From NCBI GenBank assembly GCA_029817715.1, contig JARUPY010000556.1, positions 1 through 64,000 of the forward strand: a DNA stretch of 64,000 nucleotides, given 5' to 3'. Positions 23,741-33,636 of the stretch are shown piece by piece. The stretch's first letter is position 1; every line of letters starts with the position of its first letter. A program made the translations under genes and the position numbers. The notes beneath the pieces are model-generated. The model saw only the letters and a program-made list of their open reading frames with translations. It was not told the origin of the DNA and did no database searches. This DNA comes from Melastoma dodecandrum. Its lineage: Eukaryota > Streptophyta > Magnoliopsida > Myrtales > Melastomataceae.

Positions 23741-25718
23741 ATAGAGCTTTCTCAAAGTCCGCTATGGGGGCTTTTGCTTGATCGTGTGGCCGGATATTTT
23801 GGAACAATCGCCGCAGTTTACCTGAGAGTTTGAAAACACATTCAGGTTGTATGCCCATCCAAATCATCCATGGTCGGGTTCCGCACGGCCTTATGCTCAC
23901 ATCTGTATGTTTATGGTGTATATCAACTTTTGACTGATTTGGGGTTTGGTGGGCGATACAGCCAAAATCTACGTTTTATCTTCATCGTCTTTTGGTGGAT
24001 TTAACCATATTTGACAGACCCTGCAATAATAACACGATTTACTGACATTATTTTTGTTTATACTTTTTGTAATTTTTGGTAAAAAAGTTCCATCGATTTT
24101 GGCTATAAATAGCGGAGGTCATTGTGCCAATAGGACCATCCCATTCGAGTGAGAATGAACTCTCTCACGATGTTAACCGATTCACCGGAGCTGGTTTTTG
24201 CAGCAGCACGGTAAGATTTCCCGATTATTCGTCATGGGTTGCTCCATTCTCGAGAAGTCGAAACTCCTTTTTGCGTTGCTTAGAGATTCAGGACTACGGT
24301 TTTGTTTTCGCAGCAGAGGTCCAGTCCACGACTGAACCAGGAGATTAGGCTGGTAGCACTTTTAAGAGCAGAGGGATTAGTCCTCTGCACCACATGATGG
24401 TCTGTTCATGTGGGCTTTTGACTACTGCTGTTGACGTCCTCCGACGGTAATCAGTGTGTTGTTTGTTTCAAAATATCAAATATAAAACCAAGCCTTTATC
24501 TAACGGCTTAAGCTTTTTAAGTGAAACGGTAATATTTCTATATGGTATCAGAGGTCCATAGCCGTTGTGGGATGATGCTGCTGCTTCGTCTCAGGGATAA
24601 GACTTTCTCAAGAAAGAATGTCCCAAAAGAATTTTCGAGAAAACTTGTAAAGTTATGGCTAGAAAACCATAGAAATATCTGATCTCGAGATTAGAACCCT
24701 TCCATTTTGTTCATCGACTTTGGATAGGTCATAACACGTTCAAGCGATCTCGAATTGAAAAGTGTAAAATGTAGAAGTTGTAAACTATATCCTAAGCGAT
24801 CTTGAGTTAATCCACTTTGTGGCCAAAATTATTATGAAGATATTGAAGGAGTGATCTAATCTCAAAATCGGAGTAGTTGCGAATTCGACCTATCAAAACT
24901 TGACCTATATTGCCTCGAATGAAAAAACTCGAAACATGGAAGTTGTAGAAGAGAGGGAACTATCCTAACTAATCTCAAGCAAATTGAAGCTTTATGGCAA
25001 AAGTTATTCTCAGTGGACTAAAATGGTATTTCTTGAGGCACCCACTATCTATGGCAGCTAACACGTCTTTTGGTTATTTTCTTGTGTTCCCCACTGTCCT
25101 TGGCAATTAGCCATGATTTCTTGATGAATTTATTATAAATAAGCGTTCTTGCCTGAATGACACGATTAACCAACAAGTCCAATTCGACAAGGTTGATTTA
25201 CGGCTTTTGCTCCCTTTTCCAACATTCCGAAAAGCATCCACCCTGCATTTAGAAATCGCCCCTACCTCCGATCATTGTTCCACAAATGTAAACTCTATTA
25301 AAGGAGCTTGTCGTAGCCACTGCACGTTTGCGGTCGTCCAAGTCCTACTGTCGTTCTTCCAGTCCTTAATTGCATTTCCCTTTGCGTCATGTCTGCAAGT
25401 GAAGTAAAAATATTTGTCCTCGTAATTAAACGTTATTCAATTATAATTCAAGCATTGTGCATATTTACTTTTGTCACGGCGACGACATTTTTTCTCACCG
25501 AATGTCAGCCAACAGAGACAAATTCATCTTTAACTTACTCAAAATCATTGTAACAACGTCTAGCCCTTGCAAGAAAGAAAATTCACCAAATCAAGTGCTC
25601 CCTCTCCCCCGTACAGTTGAGGAGTGATGCCCGGAGAAAGTAAAAGAAGGGTGTTGTGGGTACTGCAACGCAGGAACTAGTGATGTCGAAGTTGACAAAT
25701 GGAGCGTAGCTCGGTTGG
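23741..25718. other. Spacer between the duplicated segments
   Basis: No intact gene. It contains a Copia-type primer-site word at 24544-24556 and a stretch at 24120-24350 with short open frames I cannot identify. Confidence 0.35.
24544..24556 (+). other. Copia-type primer-binding-site relic
   Basis: TATGGTATCAGAGG is the classic tRNA-iMet primer site of plant Copia elements, preceded by a short TTTCTA end. No paired LTR was found, so this marks a decayed element. Confidence 0.4.
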
Positions 25719-26501
25719 CGAATGCCAAGAAGCCAGAATTTGTCTGCGAATATAAATGTGTTCAGAGAGTGATCGGTGCCCGGCTGTTATTAATAAGAAA
25801 GACCAGATGTTTTGGTATTTGGATTCTCTCGGAGGAAGGATGCTCGGGTCAAGTGCTACGAATGCCGGTAGGCCTATGAATCTTTTACGCACGCAAAAGG
25901 AAACTTACCTGCATATCTCGAATCCGTGGTTCAGCTTGTTTTATTTGTCGTGTCTATTTTCGGGCAAAACATTACGTGGATGGAGTTAAGGACAAGAACC
26001 GAAGGACATTGATGTAAGTTCCCGGAATCTCGGTTTGTCGTTGGGTTCCCCGAACAGAAGACTGAGCCGGCTTTTCCTTGTGTTTTCATTTCATCTTTAC
26101 GGCTTCCTTTCGTTCTGACCTTGCTTTAGAACCGTGTTTATTTTCTCGATACTTCATTGACACAACTATGTCTTCGTCCAGGTTTGACAGCACAATGTTC
26201 ATGATCAAGTACTCAGACTTTCCAGCATGGGGCTTGACCTTTGTTTCTGTCAAGCAGAATCAAGTTGCCGCGAATGGATGGTTGTTGTAGTTTCCATGTT
26301 GATTTTAAGCCACCGAGGCCTACCGGCACCTTCCGAGATTCGAAACTCCTTTTGGTCGTAGGAGCTCTCCGCTTCTGTAACGTATATCATCCAGTAACAC
26401 ACGCCATATTTACGACAGATAACAGAGATAAAGATTCTCATACCGCGAGCTGACTATTACCTTTTCTTTTTTCCTAACAGCTCGATTCTTGTAGCTCGCA
26501 A
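25719..26501 (+). repeat. Duplicated segment, copy 2 (adjoins the LRR exon)
   Basis: Pairs with 22955-23740. Its end, CCTAACAG before CTCGATTCTTGTAG, looks like a splice acceptor leading into the LRR-coding sequence, so the segment is probably the 5' part or intron of the receptor kinase gene. Confidence 0.7.
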
Positions 26502-28098
26502 TGGGGGACTTGCAATTCCTCGAGTCCCTCAATTCCACCGAGCTATGGGTTCTGGATTTGGGGGGAAACAATTTCGGAGGTACGTTGCCTCAGTCTATAG
26601 GGAACTTATCTTCCAATTTGAACAAGTTGGTAATCTGGTCCAAGCAGCTCATGGGGACCCTCCCTTCTACCATTGGGAATCTTCACAACCTGGAGATCTA
26701 CGTATCAGCTGGAACCCATTGACGGGTGTGTTCCCAAAGGAAATCGGTAACGTCCACAAGTTGAAGAACCTACAAGCACAGAACAGCGAATACTTTGGAG
26801 AAATCGCATCTTCTCTTGGAAATTTGACTATGTTGGCACAACTAAGGTTGGCGGGGAATGGATTCAGCAGGAGTATTCCCATTAGCCTAGGAAAATTTCA
26901 AAACTTGATCTGTTTGGATCTCTCAATGAACAACCTGAATGGAACTACACTAGAGCAAATCTTGGGTATTCCTTCCTTATCATTATTTCTCGATTTATCT
27001 CAGAACAAACTAATCGGCCACTGCCAGAGGAAGTCGGCAATCTGAAGAACCTAGCAATATTAGACGTGCACGGGAACAGACTGTCTGGACAAGTTCCGAA
27101 CACTCTCGGTGGAGGCAGGAGCTTGGGGTTATCGCACATTGGGAATAATCTGTTTGAAGGCAAGATCTCCCGGAATTCTTATGAGACATCCAACTGACAT
27201 ACCTCGATCTATCTTTCAACCATTTTGAGGGCGAAGTTTCGAGTAAAAGAGTCTTCCTAAATACCACAGGGATCTCTGTCATGGGAAATTACAAACTCTG
27301 TGGTGGGATTCCAGCGTTGCTTGTCAACATGTCCTACATCGAAACGGAAGCACGGAAAAAAACCCTTGTTGAAGATCATCATTGCGGTTGCCGGTGGGAT
27401 TGCTTTCCTGTTCGTTCTGCTTTATTTTATTGCTTCGCCTCGTTGCATGGACATAAAAGAAAGAAGAAACGTAAATTCGCAATCTGGGTTGGTTCCCAAA
27501 AGCCCTTTTCCACAAATTTCGTATAGGCGACCGATGGGCTCAATCAAGATAACTTGATCGGTGCCGGTGGTTTTGGTTCCGTGTATAAGGAGATCCTTGG
27601 TAATCTGATAACGTTGTAGCCATTAAGGTTCTCGACCTCCGAAATCGAACAACTTTGAAAAGTTTTATGGCAGAGTGTGAGGTATTAAAGAAGATAAGGT
27701 ACCGAAATCACGTTAAGATTTCTACTGTCTGCTCGACCATCGACTTCCGAGGTAATGAATTTAAGGGGCTTGTCTATGAGTACATGGAAAAAGGAAGCCA
27801 GGAAGATTGGTTGCATCCTGAAGGTATATTCGAGGGAGTGCGCCTGAAGTTAAGTTTAAGGCATAGACTGAGTATTGCCGTGGACATTGCATGTGCCGTG
27901 GAGTATCTGCATCGCGAGTGTGACATAACAGTGATTCACTGTGATTTGAAGCCAAGCAATGTCCTCCTGAATGCGGAGATGACAGCAAAGGTCGGTGATT
28001 TCGGACTCACGAGAATTCTCTCTGCCGATGATGTCGTTGGGCAATTAATTTCGACGGGAGTGAGAGGGACAGTCGGCTACAGCCCTCCGGGTGCGTGA
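26501..28098 (+). pseudogene. LRR-XII receptor-like kinase pseudogene (EFR/XA21-type)
   Basis: Family members are plasma-membrane immune or developmental receptor kinases. Successive frames give leucine-rich repeats (LWVLDLGGNNFGGTLPQSIG, LTGVFPKEIGN, LDLSMNNLNGTTL) over 26501-27240, then KLCGGIP, a membrane segment (IIIAVAGGIAFLFVLLYFIA, about 27360-27440) and a kinase N-lobe and catalytic loop with VIHCDLKPSN and DFG (27997-28005). The kinase exon ends GTVGYSPPG at the donor 28091, where family genes normally have an intron. The second kinase exon is absent and unrelated sequence follows within 50 bp. At least four frameshifts break the LRR and juxtamembrane parts. The N-terminal signal peptide and early repeats are also missing. 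Confidence 0.85.
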
Positions 28099-28129
28099 AT
28101 TTTTATGTAAATGTAGTTTTGGATATTTG

Positions 28130-28740
28130 TTAGCTCGTACTCAGTAATATAGGCCGTTTAACGCGAAATGTTGAAGCTTTCTCAATAGTCTTCTTCAGGT
28201 TCTCCAAGCTCGAGAGATTCAGAGCCCGAATCCTCTCCCCGTAGTTAATCGCACCTGTTACAAATATCAGGATCGTGGGAACCAAGAGCCTATTGTTTGG
28301 TAATGTCTTCAAGAAGATGTAAATAAACACTAAGTTTGGCGATGAGGGCAACGAGGTGACACATCCACAGGGCATTATCCTCCATGGTGAAGGCAGTTAG
28401 GTTATCGGGACCACCCAGGTGGATTAGAAGGAAGGCTGCCCAGAACGCCAGGACATCAGGGGGGACTTGCGTGTCGTTGTTTTCCAAGTTCTGGCATCCG
28501 GCATTTGAGATCAGCCCAAACACGAAAATTGCAGCCCAGTCAGCCAGTAAGTAAGCAGACCAGGCGATGAATATGACTAACCGATTGGACGTCTTGTTCC
28601 TATAAGGGGCAACAAGGGCGAGAAGAAGCTGCATATATAGACTAAGGATCATGAAGCCTCGGATATTCCACAAGTTCCATTGGTTCTGCAACGCCGTGGA
28701 TATGTAGGTATAATCCGTGGCCTTACAGGGCAAGAAGCAG
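28130..28740 (-). pseudogene. N-terminal fragment of a DUF4220-DUF594 gene
   Basis: The minus-strand frame from 28733 closely parallels the start of the intact gene at 46011: ALQNQWNLWNIRGFMILSL, LLADWAAIFVFGLIS, FLLIHLGGPDNLTAF. One frameshift near 28300 is followed by LKTLPNNRLLVPTILIF and INYGERIRAL in another frame. Homology stops at about 28140, next to the broken receptor kinase, so the C-terminal two thirds are gone. About 300 bp upstream of the start (to about 29060) also resembles the upstream region of the intact gene, so the duplication included its promoter. Confidence 0.85.
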
Positions 28741-29199
28741 AGAGGAAGAAGGAGAAGAAGAAGAAGATGGATTAAGAGTATAGACCAAAATGTTACTCAG
28801 ATCTGGTTTTCTGTTCAGCTGCACTTCCATAGATGTAATCTTGGGAAACTACATCATATTTAACATCCCTCTCCATCCCAATCACATAGAAGTTGTCGTG
28901 TAGTAAAAGGAAAATGAAATTTAAATTTGCCAACTGCTGACAAGTTGTCATTTTGTGGAAGATAATTCAAAAGACTGCCTGCTCAGAAATGGTTGTTCAT
29001 TATTACCAAGTGAGATGGACCCGCCTTTACTTTGTTCAATGCAAAGAGGTTGAAAAGAAAGAAAAGAAGATATAAAGTTAAAGCACCCGATTTCCTAGAA
29101 ATTGTGATTTGTGGAAGAGAATCCAAAAAGAGTGACGTGAGCTGTGGGTTTTGTAACATCCTTGTCATTGCATCGCAGCTACACAGAAAAAGATCAAGC

Positions 29200-29913
29200 C
29201 GTCTGTTCATGTGATGCCTTCACTCAAGAGTCAGCACGTGAGAGTGGACTCTGCAGTGACAGTCCGCATAGGACAACAGCTCCAACCACACCTCCCACCT
29301 ACTGTTGTTTTCTCTTTAGTAACCGGACCATCCTGCAAAAACCCTCAACACCAAGAGGGTGTTGTTCTATTTGACGGCAGGCTCGATGATGTAAGAAAAG
29401 TTCCTTGAGAATCGCCTCGCGGAGCTCTTGCACGCGAGGTGCTTCAACTCTATGCAGGGGTCTTCGTACCTAATCTGGCTGATGCCAGCCACATCAGACA
29501 ACTAAAAGATACATCATGTAGTGCGACAAAGTTCTTACGGAATAACCTCTCTCGGCTGGCATTGTCGAGGTATTCCTGTCCCACAATGTTGATACAGATC
29601 TTGGAGCAACACGCCAGGTTAAAAGTGAATTCTCATACTGGAAATGGAAGCTTCTGATGGAAGGTATCGATCTCCCCCATTGCATTCGATATTCCTCTCG
29701 TTCTTGCCATGTTGAAGGTTTGCTTTCCTTGATGTCCTCATATATCCCACATCAAGATATATCGTAGTTTTCCTTGTATGCATGTCTCTCTCGGCCGAAT
29801 TTGTTCCAATGGAACCCTGTTATCTTCATACAAGCATAGCCAGAACATGAAGAATTCAAGCCCCAAGTAGCCAATAACAAATTTGCTTTCACCTAGCTTA
29901 CGACCACTTTTCG
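29200..29913 (-). pseudogene. C-terminal (DUF594) fragment of another DUF4220-DUF594 copy
   Basis: Reading the minus strand from about 29913: the end of exon 1 (GRKLG-like), a short intron ending AACAG at about 29814, then a second exon beginning like FHWNKFGRERH, then short blocks matching the DUF594 part of the gene at 43942. Indels and stops break every frame. The N-terminal half is replaced by an O-methyltransferase fragment at 29930. Confidence 0.7.
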
Positions 29914-29929
29914 GAGAGCTCTGTTTCCG

Positions 29930-30300
29930 TTTTCTATTTGTGGGACAGTTGGATTGCCAGACACCAACAACCAGTTCTGTCTGAAGACTTTGTCAAGGTA
30001 AGCAAAAACAATGGGGCAATCGACCACTCCCCACAACCTTCTTCTTTCAACACAAGGAACTGGCAAACGGGCCATAAACTGTCTCCTCCGCACCGGTTGT
30101 GTTGTCCCCCTGACTGCTCCCTTCCCCAAACCATAGCTCGCCAGCAGCCCCAGCATCCAGTCCAACATTCATGGCGCATCTGGGTTCCCGCCAGAAATCA
30201 TCTCCGCAATGTCTGAGCACGAGAATGTGTCCTCTGCTCCAGCTTCCCTGAGGATGTTAACAATCGCAATACTCTGCAACTTATGCATCTGTAATGCTTC
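29930..30300 (-). pseudogene. O-methyltransferase (COMT-type) N-terminal fragment
   Basis: Plant COMT-type enzymes methylate phenolic hydroxyls using S-adenosylmethionine. Their N-terminal dimerisation domain is seen here in two frames: FSCSDIAEMISGGNPDAP and MLDWMLGLLASYGL, then VCQFLVLKEEGCG and WSIAPLFLL, the order found in the family. The catalytic SAM-binding domain is absent. A frameshift separates the two blocks. The left end abuts the DUF594 fragment, so two broken genes are joined back to front. Confidence 0.7.
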
Positions 30301-30439
30301 AAAAAGGCCGAATCCAATCCATTAAAAAATATGTGTTCAGTACAATCAATAAAATAATCTTGCCTATTAAACAAGACATAAGTACGAGGCTCCCACCGCT
30401 TAAAATTTTAGATTCCACGGCCAGATAATGTTATTATCT

Positions 30440-30482
30440 CTACCTAGCGGGGAACTGGTTGCGGATGCCGCGCAAAGCCATC
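30440..30482 (-). pseudogene. DUF594 C-terminal tail, split from 42957-43060 by the Copia insertion
   Basis: On the minus strand this reads SMALRGIRNQFPAR, matching the C-terminal CGIGDQFPANR of the copy at 62471. The preceding part of the same gene lies on the other side of the Copia element at 42957-43060 (LLSYAAGHCRVDS). The 5-bp target duplication sits in the codons between them. Confidence 0.75.
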
Positions 30483-30487
30483 GACAC
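30483..30487. other. Target-site duplication GACAC (left)
   Basis: Identical to 42952-42956 on the other side of the Copia element. Confidence 0.95.
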
Positions 30488-32871
30488 TGTTACACTAAGG
30501 GGGGGTGAATTAGTGTTAATCTCCAAAATTGGATTTTAACCCTTTTTCGTTTTACCCCGCAGCGGAATGAAAAGCTTCTGTTAAACAGAGCCTGTAAGTT
30601 TCTGTAAGACAGAACGTTTGATTGTGTACGCAAATTTGTTTGATGGACACAAGGATTTTTATAGTGGTTCAGCAAATTGCTTACGTCCACTCTTCACCCA
30701 GATATTTAGATGGTTTTCACTCAAATGTATCTCAGTACAAGTTACACAAGTGATAGCAACTAAAAGCAGACCCGTAGGTTCTGTACAATAGAGTCTTGAG
30801 TGGCAGAGCACAGACCAGAAGGTTCTATACCGTAGAGGTTTGTTACGAAGAACAAACACTGAGGTTCTGTACTATAGTAACTTAGGCTCAATACAGACCA
30901 GAATGTTCTGTATCGTAGAAACTTAGGCACAACACAGACCAGGAGGTTCTGTGTCGAAGAAAGTTTGGCACAACACAGACCAGAGGGTTCTGTGTCGAAG
31001 AGACTTAGGCACAACACAGATCAGAGGGTTCCGTGTCGAAGAAGCTTAGGCACCACACAGACCAGAAGGTTCTGTGTCGAAGAGACTTAGGCACAACACA
31101 GACCAGAAGGTTCTGTGTCGAAGAAGCTTAGGCACAACACACACTCGAAGGTTCTGTGTCGAAGAAAGTAAGGCACAATACTGACCAGAAGGTTCTGTGT
31201 CAGACGTGTTAACCTTCTATAGCACAGATCAAGAGATTCTGTATTGTAAGAGTCAACCTTCTATAGAACAGATCCAAGGATTCTGTATCACAGAAGGTAT
31301 AGCACAGACCGTAAGGTTCTGTGTCGAGTATGTCAATCCACAACAGAAGGTTCTGTATAGGAAATGACTTAATTGTGAAGCACAGATCTGAAAGATTCTG
31401 TACTAAGGGTAGTCGACCTTCTACTTAACAGACCGTGAGGTTCTGTAGTAAAAGTGACAAGGAAAATGTATGCACAGACCCGTAGGATTCTGTACTACAG
31501 CGGGTTGCACGATTTAACGTAACTAACAAGGTAACCAAATGCGCAATCCTCTTAAGGAAAACGACTTCGTGGCGTACCCCACGCAAGCACGTAGCGGACC
31601 CTACACAAGCGAACAGCGACCCCTGTTCAAGGATGGATTTTCCCTCCGGCGGCTCCACACGACCTGCACGATCTCCTCGAGATAGCGACTATGTGGCGTA
31701 CCCCACACAAGCACGCAGCAGACCCTGCGCAAGCACGTGGCAAACCCCACGCAAGCACGTGGCAAACCCCACGCAAGCAGACGGCAGCCTCCGTCCTAGG
31801 TTCCTGCACACAGAGCTCTACACAACAGAAGCTGGTTAGTCCCTCACCTTCTGTGCTCCCGGGGTTCTGCCCTTCTCTCCGGCCCGCTGCACGTTGCCCA
31901 CGTACACAACGCTTCCAACAACGTATCCTGCAGCTTCCAACCGAGTCCCTCGAGCCCCCGAGTCACTCTCCCAGAAGGCTTCACCGACGATACAGCCTTC
32001 CGTCGCTAGTGCTCCACGTGTGACTAACTCAAACGAATGAAAGAATTAGAGAACTAAATATATTAAAACAAATGAAGCTCACGCTCTCTCTGGACAGAAT
32101 GGGATGGATGTTTTCGTTGAGTGTTGAAGTGTTAAAGTATTATGTGAATGGGAGAGAGCATGGCTATTTATACATAAAGGCTAAGAAGAAAACTTAAATG
32201 GGAAAAGATAAAAACGAAATCTGCAAAACAAGAAATTAAAAGTTAGTTTACGAAATAGATAAAATGATATACACGTGCATACATTCAGCAAGGAAGATAA
32301 TCATATCAAAATAAAATAAGAATATGATAGTTTCCTTAAATAATGCAGCACAGAAGGTATCGCAGAAGGTTCTGCTCGATAACCTTCTACAAATGAAAAT
32401 AATCGAAGATTTATTTCCATTAAGGTAATAATTCGTTCCATCCTATTAAAAATACATAGGAGGACGTATCTAGACAGGTGGTAGTGATAGGTTTGCAAAT
32501 AACGGTCGTATAGTGGTCAATTAAGCTTACAGAAGCCTGTAGACCGTCTAGTAGAACCTTTCCATATATAGAAGATATATTTCCTTTACAAGAATTAATA
32601 TCTCCAATATGATTACTTGGAAACCAAATCGTGGTAATTTGATCAGATAAATATCTTAATCAAATTAAGCATATTTCGTAATTAAATAATTGAAAACTAA
32701 TCATTTAATTACAAAAATAATTCTTACAAGAAGTCCTTAATAATAGAAGCTTCTGTAGAATAGAATGTTCGACCTTCTGTAGTACAGAGGGTCAGGCCCA
32801 TCATCAAAGCCAAGAATGTTCGATCTTCTGTGGTACAGAGGTCTGGCTCATCATCAAAACCTTTTCCAACA
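30488..32871 (-). repeat. 3' LTR of Copia copy 2
   Basis: It is 2384 bp, TGTTACAC to CCAACA, nearly identical to 40565-42951. On the plus strand it contains a tandem array of about 41-bp units (30800-31215) built on AGAAGGTTCTGTGTCGAAGA, and 22-bp units (CGTGGCAAACCCCACGCAAG) at about 31690-31785. The rest is AT-rich towards 32871. Confidence 0.95.
30800..31215. repeat. ~41-bp tandem array in the LTR (also 40880-41290)
   Basis: About ten units of AGAAGGTTCTGTGTCGAAGA plus CTTAGGCACAACACAGACC, with small variants. Each good unit contains GAAGGTTC, an inverted GAA/TTC pair. The array is present in both LTRs. Confidence 0.85.
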
Positions 32872-32886
32872 ATCTCCCCCTTTTTG
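32872..32886 (-). other. Polypurine tract of Copia copy 2
   Basis: Minus strand CAAAAAGGGGGAGAT, immediately next to the 3' LTR. Further AGGGGGA tracts lie at about 32932-32950 and 33300-33335. Multiple polypurine tracts are typical of Sireviruses. Confidence 0.85.
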
Positions 32887-33636
32887 ATGATGACAAAACA
32901 TTCATCGTTGAGGGAAATATGTTTGCAAGAACTCCCCCTAACTCCCCCTAAATAGATGAGAGTAAGAGTCTCGCGTTTGTACAGAACCATAAGGTTTCTG
33001 TGAAACAGAGCATAGAAGCTTCTGTTATGAAGAAGATTATTTACAGAGCACAAAGGCTTCTGTGATTTATACAGAGCGTGGAGCTTCTGTATTTAACCCG
33101 ACAAAAATGATGGTATTTCATTTCTGCACTCCCATCAATAGTGACTTTAAAAAGATCACGAATTGCATTCCCTGCAGAAGGTTGCGATTATGAGCTGTAT
33201 CAGTCTCATAGGCTTCTATACCGTAGACGGTATAGCCTTCTACAACCCATTTAGTTATAGAAAATCAAGGATTTTTCTATAACCAATACAGAGCAAGATA
33301 CTCCCCCTCAACACAATTTTCTCCCCCTTTTTGTCACATCAAAAAGAGGATGAATGTAGGTTGATAAAGAAGAGTAAATTTCTTGCAGAAGGTATGACAT
33401 GTCGTTCATAACCAACATGCAGAAGGTAGTTTTAATTCTCGCAGAGGGTAGAGCAGAGAGTGCAAAACCGTCATGCAGAATGTGATGCAGAAGGTATGAC
33501 AGAAACTTCAAATACCATTCATGCAAAGGAGTTGTGTCCAACAAATTGGCACTTATTACAATCTAGAAGACCACAGAAATCAGTTTTTGGTCTAGCTAGA
33601 AATGCATAAAAGAAAAAGAAACAGCAACTAAGGAGA
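32887..33636 (-). other. Non-coding spacer between env-position ORF and 3' LTR
   Basis: No gene. It contains extra polypurine tracts and many GCAGAAGGT/CTTCTGT words like those of the LTR. Confidence 0.7.

Noticed and set aside
30760..31017. Repeated LSSTQNLLVCVV-type minus frame in the Copia LTRs (also 40839-41096)
   Set aside because: The tandem ~41-bp LTR units read as codons; non-coding.
30800..31215. Spaced repeats considered as a CRISPR-like array
   Set aside because: The units are contiguous and near-identical with no unique spacers, they lie inside an LTR, and this is plant nuclear DNA.
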